From contig NZ_QLSV01000002.1 of the NCBI RefSeq assembly GCF_003268815.1, positions 62,001 to 126,000 of the forward strand: a DNA stretch of 64,000 bases, given 5' to 3'. Origin of the DNA: Flavobacterium lacus. Lineage in GTDB: Bacteria; Bacteroidota; Bacteroidia; Flavobacteriales; Flavobacteriaceae. The translations under genes were made by a program, and so were the position numbers. The notes beneath the pieces are model-generated. The model was not told the DNA's origin. It did not search any database and was given only the letters and a program-made list of their open reading frames with translations. The first letter of the stretch is position 1; the number at the start of each line of letters is the position of its first letter. Positions 9,028 to 18,054 of this stretch are shown here, piece by piece.

Positions 9028-10056
9028 ATGGGATTTTTTGATTTCATGACCGAGGACATCGCCATTGACCTTGGTACCGCAAATACCTTAATTATTCATA
9101 ATGATAAAGTAGTGATTGACTCTCCGTCGATTGTAGCTCGTGATAGAATATCGGGGAAAATTATCGCTGTTGGAAAGGAAGCCAACTTAATGCAAGGTAA
9201 AACGCATGAAAACATAAAAACAATTAGGCCACTAAAAGATGGTGTAATTGCCGATTTTGATGCCTCTGAAAAAATGATCAGTATGTTTATCAAAAGTATT
9301 CCGGCATTAAAAAAACGTTTGTTCACTCCTGCCCTTCGCATGGTGGTTTGCATTCCATCCGGAATTACAGAAGTAGAAATGCGAGCTGTAAAGGAATCCT
9401 GTGAACGCGTAAACGGAAAAGAAGTTTATTTGATTCACGAACCAATGGCGGCAGCCATCGGTATCGGTGTTGATATCATGCAACCTAAAGGAAACATGAT
9501 TGTGGATATCGGTGGTGGAACAACTGAGATTGCCGTGATCGCTTTAGGTGGAATTGTATGTGACAAATCGGTTAAAATTGCCGGTGACGTTTTTACAAAT
9601 GATATTGTTTACTACATGCGTACCCAACACAACTTGTTTGTAGGAGAAAGTACCGCAGAAAAAATAAAAATTGAAATTGGTGCCGCTATTGAAGAGTTAG
9701 ATACGCCGCCGGACGAAATGTCGGTACAAGGTCGTGACTTATTAACCGGAAAACCAAAACAAGTTGATGTTTCCTATCGTGAAATTGCCAAAGCATTAGA
9801 CAAATCAATCCAACGAATTGAAGATGCTGTAATGGAAACTTTATCGCAAACTCCGCCGGAATTAGCTGCAGACATATACAACACAGGAATTTATCTTGCC
9901 GGTGGTGGTTCAATGTTACGCGGATTAGACAAACGAATTTCGCTTAAAACAGATTTACCGGTTTACATCGCTGAGGATCCGTTGAGAGCCGTTGTTCGTG
10001 GTACCGGAATTGCATTGAAAAACATCAACAAGTTCAGAAGTATTTTAATCAAATAA
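9028..10056 (+). CDS. mreB: Rod shape-determining protein MreB
   Basis: MreB, 342 residues, is the bacterial actin that forms membrane-bound filaments and guides lateral cell-wall synthesis. It shows actin-fold ATP-binding signatures: phosphate-1 IAIDLGTANTLI near the N-terminus, phosphate-2 NMIVDIGGGTTEIAVIALGG in the middle, and the adenosine motif IYLAGGGSMLRGLDK near the C-terminus. The N-terminus MGFFDFMTEDIA is hydrophobic, as for membrane-attached MreB. It is the first gene of the operon mreB-mreC-mreD-mrdA-rodA. Confidence 0.97.
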   Translation: MGFFDFMTEDIAIDLGTANTLIIHNDKVVIDSPSIVARDRISGKIIAVGKEANLMQGKTHENIKTIRPLKDGVIADFDASEKMISMFIKSIPALKKRLFTPALRMVVCIPSGITEVEMRAVKESCERVNGKEVYLIHEPMAAAIGIGVDIMQPKGNMIVDIGGGTTEIAVIALGGIVCDKSVKIAGDVFTNDIVYYMRTQHNLFVGESTAEKIKIEIGAAIEELDTPPDEMSVQGRDLLTGKPKQVDVSYREIAKALDKSIQRIEDAVMETLSQTPPELAADIYNTGIYLAGGGSMLRGLDKRISLKTDLPVYIAEDPLRAVVRGTGIALKNINKFRSILIK

Positions 10057-10109
10057 TCAGTTTTACTGCTATTTACGCCAACGGAATTACCAATCTGAAT
10101 CACTGAAAC

Positions 10110-10934
10110 ATGCAGCAGATATTTATTTTTATCATTAAAAACAGTACAAGGCTACTGTTTTTGTTGCTTTTAGTCATTTCGTTATCGCTCACTATTCAAT
10201 CGCATTCGTATCATCGAAGTAAAGTAATTAATTCGGCTAATTTTGTGACCGGAGGGGTTTATGAACGCATCAATTCGGTGAACGAATATTTGAATTTAAA
10301 AACTGAAAACGAAGGTTTAGCCAATGAAAATGCTCGTTTAAAAAGCTTACTTTACAACAGAAAAGATACTACCAAAATAATAGACAAAGAATTACTGAGC
10401 AGTTTTGGAAACTATAAAGTGATTCAGTCAAAAATCATTAACAACTCGTATAATGTTCATGAAAATTTCCTAACCATCAATGCTGGAACTGTTAAAGGCG
10501 TTAAACCAGACATGGGCGTTGTAAACAGTAAAGGTATTATTGGAATTGTGGAAAACACATCAGCTGATTATGCTACCGTAATTAGTATTTTGAATGTAAA
10601 ATCACAAATCAATGCCAAGATTAAAAAAACCAGTCATTTTGGAACCTTAACTTGGAATGGTAAAAATACAGGCTATGTTCAGTTAATTGATGTGCCAAGA
10701 CTAGCATCGGTAAAAAAAGGAGATACTATCGTTACCGGAGCTCAATCGATTATTTTTCCTGAAAATGTGAATATCGGAACGATTCAAAAAATATATACTG
10801 ATGATAAAACAAATTATTTTACCATTGATGTAAAATTGTTCAACGATATGACAAGTTTAGGTCATGTTTATATCATTGAAAACAAAGATCGTAAACAAAT
10901 TTTAGAATTAGAAAATCAAAACTTAAATGAATAG
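10110..10934 (+). CDS. mreC: Rod shape-determining protein MreC
   Basis: MreC, 274 residues, a bitopic inner-membrane protein that links MreB and MreD to the PBP2-RodA synthase. It has one N-terminal transmembrane helix (about residues 12-30, TRLLFLLLLVISLSLTI), a short coiled-coil stretch (about 60-95, LKTENEGLANENARLKSLL), then the periplasmic double beta-barrel domain with NAGTVKGVKPDMGVVNSKGI and the KKGDTIVTGAQSIIFPENV segment. The 3' end overlaps mreD by 8 bp. Confidence 0.94.
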   Translation: MQQIFIFIIKNSTRLLFLLLLVISLSLTIQSHSYHRSKVINSANFVTGGVYERINSVNEYLNLKTENEGLANENARLKSLLYNRKDTTKIIDKELLSSFGNYKVIQSKIINNSYNVHENFLTINAGTVKGVKPDMGVVNSKGIIGIVENTSADYATVISILNVKSQINAKIKKTSHFGTLTWNGKNTGYVQLIDVPRLASVKKGDTIVTGAQSIIFPENVNIGTIQKIYTDDKTNYFTIDVKLFNDMTSLGHVYIIENKDRKQILELENQNLNE

Positions 10935-11433
10935 TACGGTCATTATCAATAGTATTCGCTTTGTTTTGCTAATTCTAGCTCAGGTAGCTATTTTCAGTAA
11001 AATTAATTTTTTGGGTTATGTTAATCCTTACCCGTACATACTTTTCATCTTACTTTATCCGGTTAACAGTAATAAAAATGGCCTTTTACTAGCTAGTTTT
11101 TTATTAGGAATTACAATGGATATGTTTAACAACTCCGGTGGTGTTCATGCAGCATCTTGTTTAACATTAGCTTATTTAAGACCTTCCTTTTTTAAATTTT
11201 CGTTTGGTTTGAGTTATGAATATCAAACCGTAAAAATCAACGAAAGACTTACTCCGGAACGGTTTTCATTTCTGTTAATTTCAGTTTTAACACACCACAT
11301 TATCTTTTTTTTACTGGAAATATTCCGATTCAGTTTTTTCTGGGATATTTTGCTTAGAACCATTTTGAGTACTATCTTTACACTAATACTTTGTATTTTA
11401 CTCATCTACATGTTTAAGCCTACTAAAAATTGA
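10927..11433 (+). CDS. mreD: Rod shape-determining protein MreD
   Basis: MreD, 168 residues, a polytopic inner-membrane subunit of the elongasome. It is nearly all hydrophobic with about five membrane helices (for example FVLLILAQVAIFSKI, YPYILFILLYPV, GLLLASFLLGITMDMF). The segment LGITMDMFNNSGGVHAASC resembles the conserved G-x-x-x-D-x-x region of the family. It overlaps mreC by 8 bp and mrdA by 4 bp, which points to translational coupling. Confidence 0.92.
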   Translation: MNSTVIINSIRFVLLILAQVAIFSKINFLGYVNPYPYILFILLYPVNSNKNGLLLASFLLGITMDMFNNSGGVHAASCLTLAYLRPSFFKFSFGLSYEYQTVKINERLTPERFSFLLISVLTHHIIFFLLEIFRFSFFWDILLRTILSTIFTLILCILLIYMFKPTKN

Positions 11434-13283
11434 GAAAAGCTATTTTACCATCCTTGATTATTTTTGTAACCGTTGCCATTTTGGTGAGGTTATTCTATTT
11501 GCAGATAATTGACGACGAATACAAATTAAAATCGGAAAACAACGCCATTAAAATTGTTTATGAATATCCCGAACGCGGCTATATTTATGACAGAAAAGGA
11601 AAACTTTTGGTCGCTAATCAGCCATCCTATGACATTATGGTTGTTCCGAGAGAGATTAAAAATTTGGACACTTTAAAATTTTGCGAATTAGTCGATATTA
11701 CAAAAGAAGAATTTGATAAAAAAATCAACAAAGCAATTGTATATAGTCCGAGATTGCCCTCTGTTTTCTTACCACAATTAAATAAAAAAGAATTTGCTGC
11801 TTTTCAGGAAAAAATCAGAAAATTCGAAGGTTTTTATATCCAAAAACGTTCATTGAGAGATTATCAAGTGAAAGCTGGTGCTAATGTTTTTGGATTTATT
11901 ACACAAGTAAATCCGGCAATGATTGAAAAAAATCCATACTACAAAAGTGGTGATTTAATTGGAAAACAAGGAGTTGAGGAACAATATGAAGAATTTCTAA
12001 GAGGGAAAAAAGGTGTAAAATATATTCAAAGAGATAAATTTAACCGAGATATTGGTCCGTATAAAGAAGGAATTTTTGACACAATTTCTAAACAAGGAGA
12101 TGACATCACGCTTACATTGGATATTGATATTCAAAAATACGGCGAAGAACTTATGCAAAATAAACGTGGCGGTATTGTTGCCATTGAACCAAGTACAGGT
12201 GAAATTTTAGCATTGATTTCGGCACCAACCTACGACCCTGCTCTTTTGGTTGGAAGACAACGCTCTAGAAATTACACCGCTTTATACAACGACAGTATTG
12301 CAAAACCCTTGTATGATAGAGGTTTGTTAGCCGAATATCCTCCAGGGTCACCGTTTAAAATTTTGACTGCTTTAATTGGTTTGCAAGAAGAAGTAATTGA
12401 TGAACAAACTACGTTTTTCTGTAGACGAGGATTTAGCTACGGAAACCGATTTATGAAATGCCACGACTCCGGTGGATTTAGTTTGAATGCCGGAATTTAT
12501 AGTTCATGCAACACCTACTTTGCCAATACGTATAAAAAAATTATTGAAAAATATCCAAAACCTGCTTATGGTGTGGATGCTTGGAGTAATCATTTAAAAA
12601 GTTTCGGTTTAGGAAATTTTATGGGTTATGATTTACCTCCCGGACGAAAAGGAAATGTTCCCACTTCAAAATTATACGATAAATATTATTCTGCAGGAGG
12701 ATGGAAAAGCACCACAATTATATCGAATTCCATAGGGCAAGGAGAAGTGTTGATGACGCCTATTCAATTGTGTAATGTGATGTGTGCCGTTGCAAATCAA
12801 GGTTTTTACTTTACTCCTCACGTAATCAAGAAAATCAAAGATCATACTATTGATAAAAAATTCACCACCAAGCATCAAACTACAATTGACAAACAGTATT
12901 TTCCGCCTGTAATTCAGGGTTTATTTGACGTTTACAACAAAGGAACAGCCTCTCGTTTGCAAGTAGAAGGAATTGAAATTTGTGGAAAAACAGGAACGGC
13001 AGAGAATTTTACCAAAATAAATGGACAACGCGTACAATTAACCGACCACTCTATTTTTGTGGCATTTGCCCCTAAAGACAACCCTAAAATTGCAATTGCT
13101 GTATTTGTTGAAAATGGTTATTGGGGTGCTCGAATTGCAGGACCAATTGCCAGTTTAATGATTGAAAAATATTTAAAAGGAAAAATATCAAGAACTGATT
13201 TAGAGAAAAAAATCCTCAATTCAAGTTTAGAAAGTGAATATGCCAAAGTATTAAGTGGTCAACCCTTTAGAATTAATCAGTAA
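11430..13283 (+). CDS. mrdA: Penicillin-binding protein 2 (elongation transpeptidase)
   Basis: A 617-residue class B PBP that crosslinks peptidoglycan during side-wall growth together with RodA. An N-terminal membrane helix (LIIFVTVAILVRLFYLQII) is followed by the dimerisation/pedestal domain (RGYIYDRKGKLLVANQPSYD) and the transpeptidase domain. Active-site motifs are present: Ser307-Pro-Phe-Lys310 (S-x-x-K, in PPGSPFKI), Ser359-Cys-Asn361 (S-x-N) and Lys520-Thr-Gly522. The start is TTG and overlaps the mreD stop; the stop overlaps the rodA ATG by one base. Confidence 0.95.
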   Translation: MRKAILPSLIIFVTVAILVRLFYLQIIDDEYKLKSENNAIKIVYEYPERGYIYDRKGKLLVANQPSYDIMVVPREIKNLDTLKFCELVDITKEEFDKKINKAIVYSPRLPSVFLPQLNKKEFAAFQEKIRKFEGFYIQKRSLRDYQVKAGANVFGFITQVNPAMIEKNPYYKSGDLIGKQGVEEQYEEFLRGKKGVKYIQRDKFNRDIGPYKEGIFDTISKQGDDITLTLDIDIQKYGEELMQNKRGGIVAIEPSTGEILALISAPTYDPALLVGRQRSRNYTALYNDSIAKPLYDRGLLAEYPPGSPFKILTALIGLQEEVIDEQTTFFCRRGFSYGNRFMKCHDSGGFSLNAGIYSSCNTYFANTYKKIIEKYPKPAYGVDAWSNHLKSFGLGNFMGYDLPPGRKGNVPTSKLYDKYYSAGGWKSTTIISNSIGQGEVLMTPIQLCNVMCAVANQGFYFTPHVIKKIKDHTIDKKFTTKHQTTIDKQYFPPVIQGLFDVYNKGTASRLQVEGIEICGKTGTAENFTKINGQRVQLTDHSIFVAFAPKDNPKIAIAVFVENGYWGARIAGPIASLMIEKYLKGKISRTDLEKKILNSSLESEYAKVLSGQPFRINQ

Positions 13284-14536
13284 TGAAGAATCAAAGTGTA
13301 ACCAGTAATTTAGATTGGATAACCGTTTTATTATACTTTATTTTAGTAGTAATGGGATGGATAAATATTTTTTCAACCTCAATTCCCGTTGAATTTACCG
13401 AATTTGATTTCAGTGATTACTATGGTAAGCAGCTCCTTTTTATCATTCTTAGTATTCCCTTAATCATAGTGGTATTAACCATTGATGCTAAAGTCTATGA
13501 AAAGTTTTCATTTGTCTTTTATATTGTTGGGATTGTGTTGCTCCTGGGATTGTTTGTATTCGGAAAAACCGTAAAAGGTCAAACAAACTGGTATGGTTTT
13601 GGCCCGTTTAGTTTCCAACCATCCGAAATTGCAAAAACAGCTGTTGCTCTTCTTTTGGCTAAATATTTAAGTGACTCGCAGGTTTTTCTAAAAAATTTGA
13701 ATCACCAATTAATCGCATTTGCCATTATTGGATTACCGGTTTTGCTGATATTAATGCAACCGGATGCCGGAAGTGCCATGATTTTCTTATCATTGATATT
13801 AGTGTTAAACCGAGAAGGTTTACCCGAATGGTATCTCTGGACAGGATTTATAGCTGTAGTACTTTTTTTTACAGCTTTACTCATTCAACCCATGTATCTA
13901 TTAATTGGGATTGTGGTGATTATGATTTTTCATTACTTAAGAGCTAGAAGAGTTGACAGAAATCCATTGGCGTATTTAATCGTTTTTGTCGCTGCAACTT
14001 CCTTTGTGCTTTCGGTAGGTTTTGTGTTTGACAATGTGTTAGAACCGCATCAAAAAGACCGTATTAATGTATTATTTAGCGACAACGTAGATTTAAAAAA
14101 TGAAGGATACAACCTAAATCAATCGATGATCGCCATTGGTTCCGGTGGATTAATAGGAAAAGGTTTTATGGAAGGAACACAAACAAAAGGCGGTTTTGTA
14201 CCTGAACAACACACCGATTATATTTTTACAACTGTAGGCGAAGAATGGGGTTTTGTAGGTTCTGCCATAGTAATTTTGCTTTTTGTTACACTTTTGTTCA
14301 GAATTATCTATTTAGCCGAACAGCAAAAAACAAAATTTAGTAGGGTTTACGGTTATTGTGTTGCAACGATATTATTTACCCATTTCTTTGTGAATATAAC
14401 CATGCTTATCAAACTTTTTCCCACCATAGGAGTTCCATTGCCTTTCTTTTCTTACGGAGGATCAAGTTTGTGGTCGTTTACAATTTTATTGTTCATCTTT
14501 TTAAAATTAGATGCCAATAAAGTAAACGAATGGTAG
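13283..14536 (+). CDS. rodA: SEDS peptidoglycan glycosyltransferase RodA
   Basis: RodA, 417 residues, polymerises glycan strands from lipid II in complex with PBP2. It is a multi-pass membrane protein with SEDS-family landmarks: GWINIFSTS in the first helix, NWYGFGPFSFQPSEIAKTA, LMQPDAGSAMIF, and the C-terminal EQHTDYIFTTVGEEWGFVGS and PLPFFSYGGSSL. The conserved Asp of the catalytic loop may be the one in the EQHTDYIF region or nearby. Last gene of the elongasome operon; the convergent nuclease gene ends 2 bp later. Confidence 0.95.
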   Translation: MKNQSVTSNLDWITVLLYFILVVMGWINIFSTSIPVEFTEFDFSDYYGKQLLFIILSIPLIIVVLTIDAKVYEKFSFVFYIVGIVLLLGLFVFGKTVKGQTNWYGFGPFSFQPSEIAKTAVALLLAKYLSDSQVFLKNLNHQLIAFAIIGLPVLLILMQPDAGSAMIFLSLILVLNREGLPEWYLWTGFIAVVLFFTALLIQPMYLLIGIVVIMIFHYLRARRVDRNPLAYLIVFVAATSFVLSVGFVFDNVLEPHQKDRINVLFSDNVDLKNEGYNLNQSMIAIGSGGLIGKGFMEGTQTKGGFVPEQHTDYIFTTVGEEWGFVGSAIVILLFVTLLFRIIYLAEQQKTKFSRVYGYCVATILFTHFFVNITMLIKLFPTIGVPLPFFSYGGSSLWSFTILLFIFLKLDANKVNEW

Positions 14537-14537
14537 G

Positions 14538-15374
14538 TTACTTCAAAAATTTAAGCTCAACCAATACCGGAAAATGGTCTGATGGGTATTTACACGAATA
14601 ACTATCGGTTAAAACTGCATATTTTTTAATTTCAAATGATTTTTTTGAAACAAAAATATGATCAATTTCTTTTTCTTTAAGAATAGGTTTATGAAATTCA
14701 AAACCATTAAAAGTTCCGCCTGAATTATAAATCAATTTTGCATCACTTTTTACATGATTGTATTGATTAGATAAGAATAAAATAGGTTCAGATTGAGGTT
14801 CTAAATTAAAATCACCCATGATCATTACAGGATAATCTTTTGTGTTTAATTGTGAGACTTTCTGATGAATCAATTGAGCACTTTTATTTCGTGCAACTTC
14901 ACCAACGTGGTCAAAATGCGTATTAAAAACACAAAATAGTTGCTTTGTTTCATTGTCTTTAAAAATCCCATAAGTGCATATTCTGTTCAATGCTGCATCC
15001 CAGCCTTTTGAAACTTCATCCGGTGTTTCAGATAACCAAAACGTATCGCACTCAATTAATTCAAACTTACTGCTTTTGTAGAAAATGGAACTATGTTCCC
15101 CATTTTTTCCTCCATCTCTTCCCTCTCCAACCACTTTATAACCCAAAAGTATAGAGTCTAAAAACTGAACTTGATGAGGCAAGCCCTCTTGGATTCCAAA
15201 AATATCCGGTTCGTAAAAATTGATTAAATTGGAGATGTTTTCTTTTCTATTTGACCAACTATTTTCGCCATCTCTAGCTAAATCTAAGCGAATGTTATAG
15301 GTCATTACTTTTAAATCTTGACCAAAAAAATAATTTGACACCATCATCAATACAACTAAAATTATCTTTTTCAT
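14538..15374 (-). CDS. Exported endonuclease/exonuclease/phosphatase family protein
   Basis: A 278-residue protein of the EEP (DNase I-like) fold with an N-terminal signal peptide (MKKIILVVLMMVSNYFFGQ). EEP landmarks are all visible: LKVMTYNIRLD, the metal-binding Glu in DIFGIQEGLPHQ, FNTHFDHVGEVARNKSA, the Asp-Asn pair in VMIMGDFNLEPQS, and the catalytic Asp-His in YPSDHFPVLVEL at the C-terminus. It is probably secreted or periplasmic and cleaves phosphodiester or phosphomonoester bonds in nucleic acids, sugars or lipids; the substrate cannot be told. The start lies 6 bp downstream of the stop of a second exported nuclease gene, so the two are probably co-transcribed. Confidence 0.86.
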   Translation of the reverse strand: MKKIILVVLMMVSNYFFGQDLKVMTYNIRLDLARDGENSWSNRKENISNLINFYEPDIFGIQEGLPHQVQFLDSILLGYKVVGEGRDGGKNGEHSSIFYKSSKFELIECDTFWLSETPDEVSKGWDAALNRICTYGIFKDNETKQLFCVFNTHFDHVGEVARNKSAQLIHQKVSQLNTKDYPVMIMGDFNLEPQSEPILFLSNQYNHVKSDAKLIYNSGGTFNGFEFHKPILKEKEIDHIFVSKKSFEIKKYAVLTDSYSCKYPSDHFPVLVELKFLK

Positions 15375-15380
15375 AATTCA

Positions 15381-16154
15381 TTAATTAAAACTCCACGACT
15401 TATAATCGGCACTTTTTTCAATCCTATTTTCTAGCTCATCGGGCAGCTGATGAAAAAAATCTAATCCTGTTCTCTTTTCTAGTTCATCCACAGAAATTAC
15501 AAACTCATAGAGTGGTTTATCGCTATTTTTATGCGGAACTAAAAAAGCAATCATTCGTGGTTTATCATTGGAAACATCAAGAAGAACTTTATAAAAATAA
15601 TCCGGTACAGAAACTTCTTCCTCTCCGATTTTCTGGAGATTTGGTTCTAAAACTCCACCAGTGATTACAAACAATCCGTCATATTTATCTGCCCAATACC
15701 GCACTTTTTGTTCTAAGCGATTCCAAACCCCTGCATTAAAATCTGCTCTTTGCGGAGCAACATTAGAAGTGTAAAATGTTTCATTGTATGCTTTTCTAGA
15801 AAATTTCATATCGCCTGCGGGGCACAAATGCCCTTTATCAAATCCTGAATTTTTATAATTTCTCCAATCAGCAGAGCGTGTTTTAACTTTAGGATCTTCA
15901 ATAAAATAGGGGCGTTTTAAATCTGAATTAGATGATATCCCTGGTTTTATTTCATAAGCAACCCACTCAGCTTGTTCATGTTCTTCAACATAGGAAAGTG
16001 TATAAAACGTGTGATTTACCACTTGTCCAGCTGTTGATGTTGGATAAAAATCAAATTCATTCCAATTTATTTGAGCGTATTCATCACCAACAATTTGATT
16101 ATCTATATCAACTTCATTAAAAACATGATGCTCTTTACATGAAGAAAAAAACAA
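15381..16154 (-). CDS. DNA/RNA non-specific endonuclease, signal peptide probably frameshifted
   Basis: A beta-beta-alpha-metal nuclease of the NUC1/EndA family, intact over its catalytic domain. The signature FDKGHLCPAGDMKFS carries the catalytic His, and YTSNVAPQRADFNAGVWNRL holds the metal-binding Asn and its context. The longest open frame begins at a TTG at 16154 and reads FFSSCKEHH, which looks like the end of a lipoprotein signal whose beginning is missing. An ATG at 16195 in another frame reads MSKLFFLSFIMVVFCFF, an excellent signal peptide; adding one base to the seven-base T run (plus-strand A at 16145-16151) would fuse the two into one lipoprotein. So this is either a frameshifted gene, a phase-variable one or a sequencing error. 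It lies just upstream of the EEP nuclease gene. Confidence 0.8.
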   Translation of the reverse strand: MFFSSCKEHHVFNEVDIDNQIVGDEYAQINWNEFDFYPTSTAGQVVNHTFYTLSYVEEHEQAEWVAYEIKPGISSNSDLKRPYFIEDPKVKTRSADWRNYKNSGFDKGHLCPAGDMKFSRKAYNETFYTSNVAPQRADFNAGVWNRLEQKVRYWADKYDGLFVITGGVLEPNLQKIGEEEVSVPDYFYKVLLDVSNDKPRMIAFLVPHKNSDKPLYEFVISVDELEKRTGLDFFHQLPDELENRIEKSADYKSWSFN

Positions 16155-16235
16155 AAAACAACCATTATGAAAGATAGAAAGAATAATTTACTCATATAAA
16201 AACACCTATATTTAACAAATGGGAACGATTATTGC

Positions 16236-16243
16236 TAACTTTG
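16236..16243 (+). promoter_or_regulatory. -7 promoter box for the coiled-coil protein gene
   Basis: TAACTTTG fits TAnnTTTG and lies 67 bp before the ATG at 16310. The 155-bp gap holds nothing else that I can support. Confidence 0.5.
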
Positions 16244-16309
16244 TAAATGTATTAAAAAACAAATTCTTTTTTGGTACAACAAATTGTTTAATTTTAATTA
16301 TACACCATT

Positions 16310-16876
16310 ATGAAATTTAAAGTTAGTATCCTTATGGTTTTGCTAATCTCATTTATGAGCCAAGCACAAGAGACAAAAACAACAGTACTCGACACTGTAG
16401 TAAAAACCGACACTATTATTGAAGAAACAAAAAAATTAGAAGAAATTAAAATCGACCAAGAAAAGGCAATAAAAGAAAAAGACGCTGCTGCTAAAGCGGA
16501 ACAAAAAGCTTTGAGAGAACAAGAAAAAGCAGTTAAAGAAGCTGAAAAAGCGAAAAATAAAGCAGATAAACAAGCAAAACAATTAGCTAGAGATCAACGA
16601 AAACACGAAAAAGAAGTAAAACAGTTTGAAAGACAACAAAGTAGAGTTGCATCTGCAGAAAAAGGTGTTACCAGAGCTAATGACAGAGTAGCAAGAGAAA
16701 AAAAGTCGTTACAAAAAAACATGGAGCGTTTTGAGAAAAAGAAGCGCAAAGGAAAATTAACTGAGATTGAAGTTGAAAAAGAAAACATCAAAATCAGCAA
16801 ACAACAAATTAGGATTAAAGAATTGGAAGCTGATATTGAAAGTGCTCAAAAAAAATTAGGAAAAGTTAGAAACTAA
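16310..16876 (+). CDS. Exported charged coiled-coil protein of unknown function
   Basis: A 188-residue protein with a clear signal peptide (MKFKVSILMVLLISFMSQAQ) followed by an almost uninterrupted Lys/Glu/Ala-rich helix. Residues about 40-110 are alanine- and lysine-rich (repeats such as KEAEKAKNKADKQAKQLARD), and about 115-188 form a second coiled coil (SRVASAEKGVTRANDRVAR to the end). It has no Cys and no hydrophobic helix after the signal, so it should be a soluble periplasmic rod. The layout resembles small coiled-coil proteins seen in many Bacteroidetes, and TolA-like or Skp-like roles are only guesses. Own promoter box upstream, terminator downstream. Confidence 0.75.
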   Translation: MKFKVSILMVLLISFMSQAQETKTTVLDTVVKTDTIIEETKKLEEIKIDQEKAIKEKDAAAKAEQKALREQEKAVKEAEKAKNKADKQAKQLARDQRKHEKEVKQFERQQSRVASAEKGVTRANDRVAREKKSLQKNMERFEKKKRKGKLTEIEVEKENIKISKQQIRIKELEADIESAQKKLGKVRN

Positions 16877-16882
16877 AAAATC

Positions 16883-16908
16883 AAACCACGTGAAAGCGTG
16901 GTTTTTTA
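16883..16908. terminator. Bidirectional terminator
   Basis: AAACCACG / CGTGGTTT make an 8-bp stem around TGAAAG, followed by a T run on the plus strand; A-rich sequence before the stem gives a U run on the other strand. It sits between the coiled-coil gene and the 3' end of the convergent permease gene and can serve both. Confidence 0.82.
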
Positions 16909-18027
16909 TTGCTTTACGTCCAAGGCATCACGCAAGGCATTGCCCGTCATCATAAAAGCTAACGTGATAAGCATAATTGCTGTTCCGGGAACTAATGCCA
17001 GGTAAGGTTTTCCTAAAATGATATAGCTGTAATGATCTTTAATCATTCCTCCCCAACTCGGGATGGGCGGCTGTGCTCCTAGTCCTAAAAAGCTAAGTCC
17101 ACTTTCAATCAAAATAGCAGAAGCAAAATTAGCCGCCGAAATCACGATCACAGGAGCCATGATATTTGGAATAATATGATTCAAAATAATTCGAATATCT
17201 GAAAAACCTAATGCTCTTGCGGCTGTTACATATTGCATTTCTTTAACACTGATAATTTGCCCACGAACCACACGAGCAACTTCCACCCACATGGTTAACC
17301 CAACGGCTACAAAAACTTGCCAGAACCCTTTTCCGAGAGCAAGTGTGATAGCAATAACCAATAAAAGTGTGGGAATGGACCAAATTACATTTACTAACCA
17401 CATGACCATGGCGTCGATTTTTCCGCCATAATATCCGCCAAGAGCACCAAAAAACAATCCAACAATAACAGAAATTAAAACAGCTACAAATCCAATTGCT
17501 ATTGAAACGCGTGAGCCAACCAACATTCTACTCAACAAATCTCGACCGTATTTATCGGTTCCGAAGAGGAATTTTTTGTTAGTAATTAGTTCTTTTTCAA
17601 CTTGTTGAATAGAAGCATAACCGATGAATTTATCTAAATGAATTTGTTTGACTTGCTTTAAATCAACATCTTCGGTATACTCAATATATTGTATTGAATT
17701 CCCTATAATAGTATATTCTAAAATTGGAATTTCGGTCACTTGATTCGGATGCCCGAAAAAGTACCCTTTCACCGTTTTAGCCGCAATTTTTTCGGCTGGA
17801 ATGGATAGCATTTGAACTGAAAATCCTGGTGACTTTGAATGAATGGACAAATGCATTTGATTGGCATTTTCAGAATTATCGGGTGCTAAAAAATAAGCAA
17901 ATAGTGCCAATAATACCATTAAAGCGATATAACCAAAACTAAAAACACCCCAAAAATTCTTTTGGAATTTTTGAAGTGCTATGCTAGTTAACGACTGATT
18001 ACTTTTGGACATTAGTTTATTTTTCAA
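16906..18027 (-). CDS. OppC/DppC-type ABC transporter permease
   Basis: A 373-residue inner-membrane permease of the oligopeptide/dipeptide/nickel ABC family. It has an OppC-type N-terminal segment (helix at about residues 28-50, GVFSFGYIALMVLLALFAYF), an inserted periplasmic stretch, the phrase FLFGTDKYGRDLLSRMLVGS typical of OppC/DppC, and five further helices with the ATPase-coupling EAA loop MQYVTAARALGFSDIRIIL. It ends in GNALRDALDVK, standard for the family. The partner OppB, ATPases and binding protein are not nearby, so the complex must be assembled from distant genes. The insert between helix 1 and the GTDKYGRD motif (about residues 55-160) is longer than in E. coli OppC. Confidence 0.87.
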   Translation of the reverse strand: MKNKLMSKSNQSLTSIALQKFQKNFWGVFSFGYIALMVLLALFAYFLAPDNSENANQMHLSIHSKSPGFSVQMLSIPAEKIAAKTVKGYFFGHPNQVTEIPILEYTIIGNSIQYIEYTEDVDLKQVKQIHLDKFIGYASIQQVEKELITNKKFLFGTDKYGRDLLSRMLVGSRVSIAIGFVAVLISVIVGLFFGALGGYYGGKIDAMVMWLVNVIWSIPTLLLVIAITLALGKGFWQVFVAVGLTMWVEVARVVRGQIISVKEMQYVTAARALGFSDIRIILNHIIPNIMAPVIVISAANFASAILIESGLSFLGLGAQPPIPSWGGMIKDHYSYIILGKPYLALVPGTAIMLITLAFMMTGNALRDALDVKQ

Positions 18028-18054
18028 CTATTGTTCAAATATACAATTTGCCGT

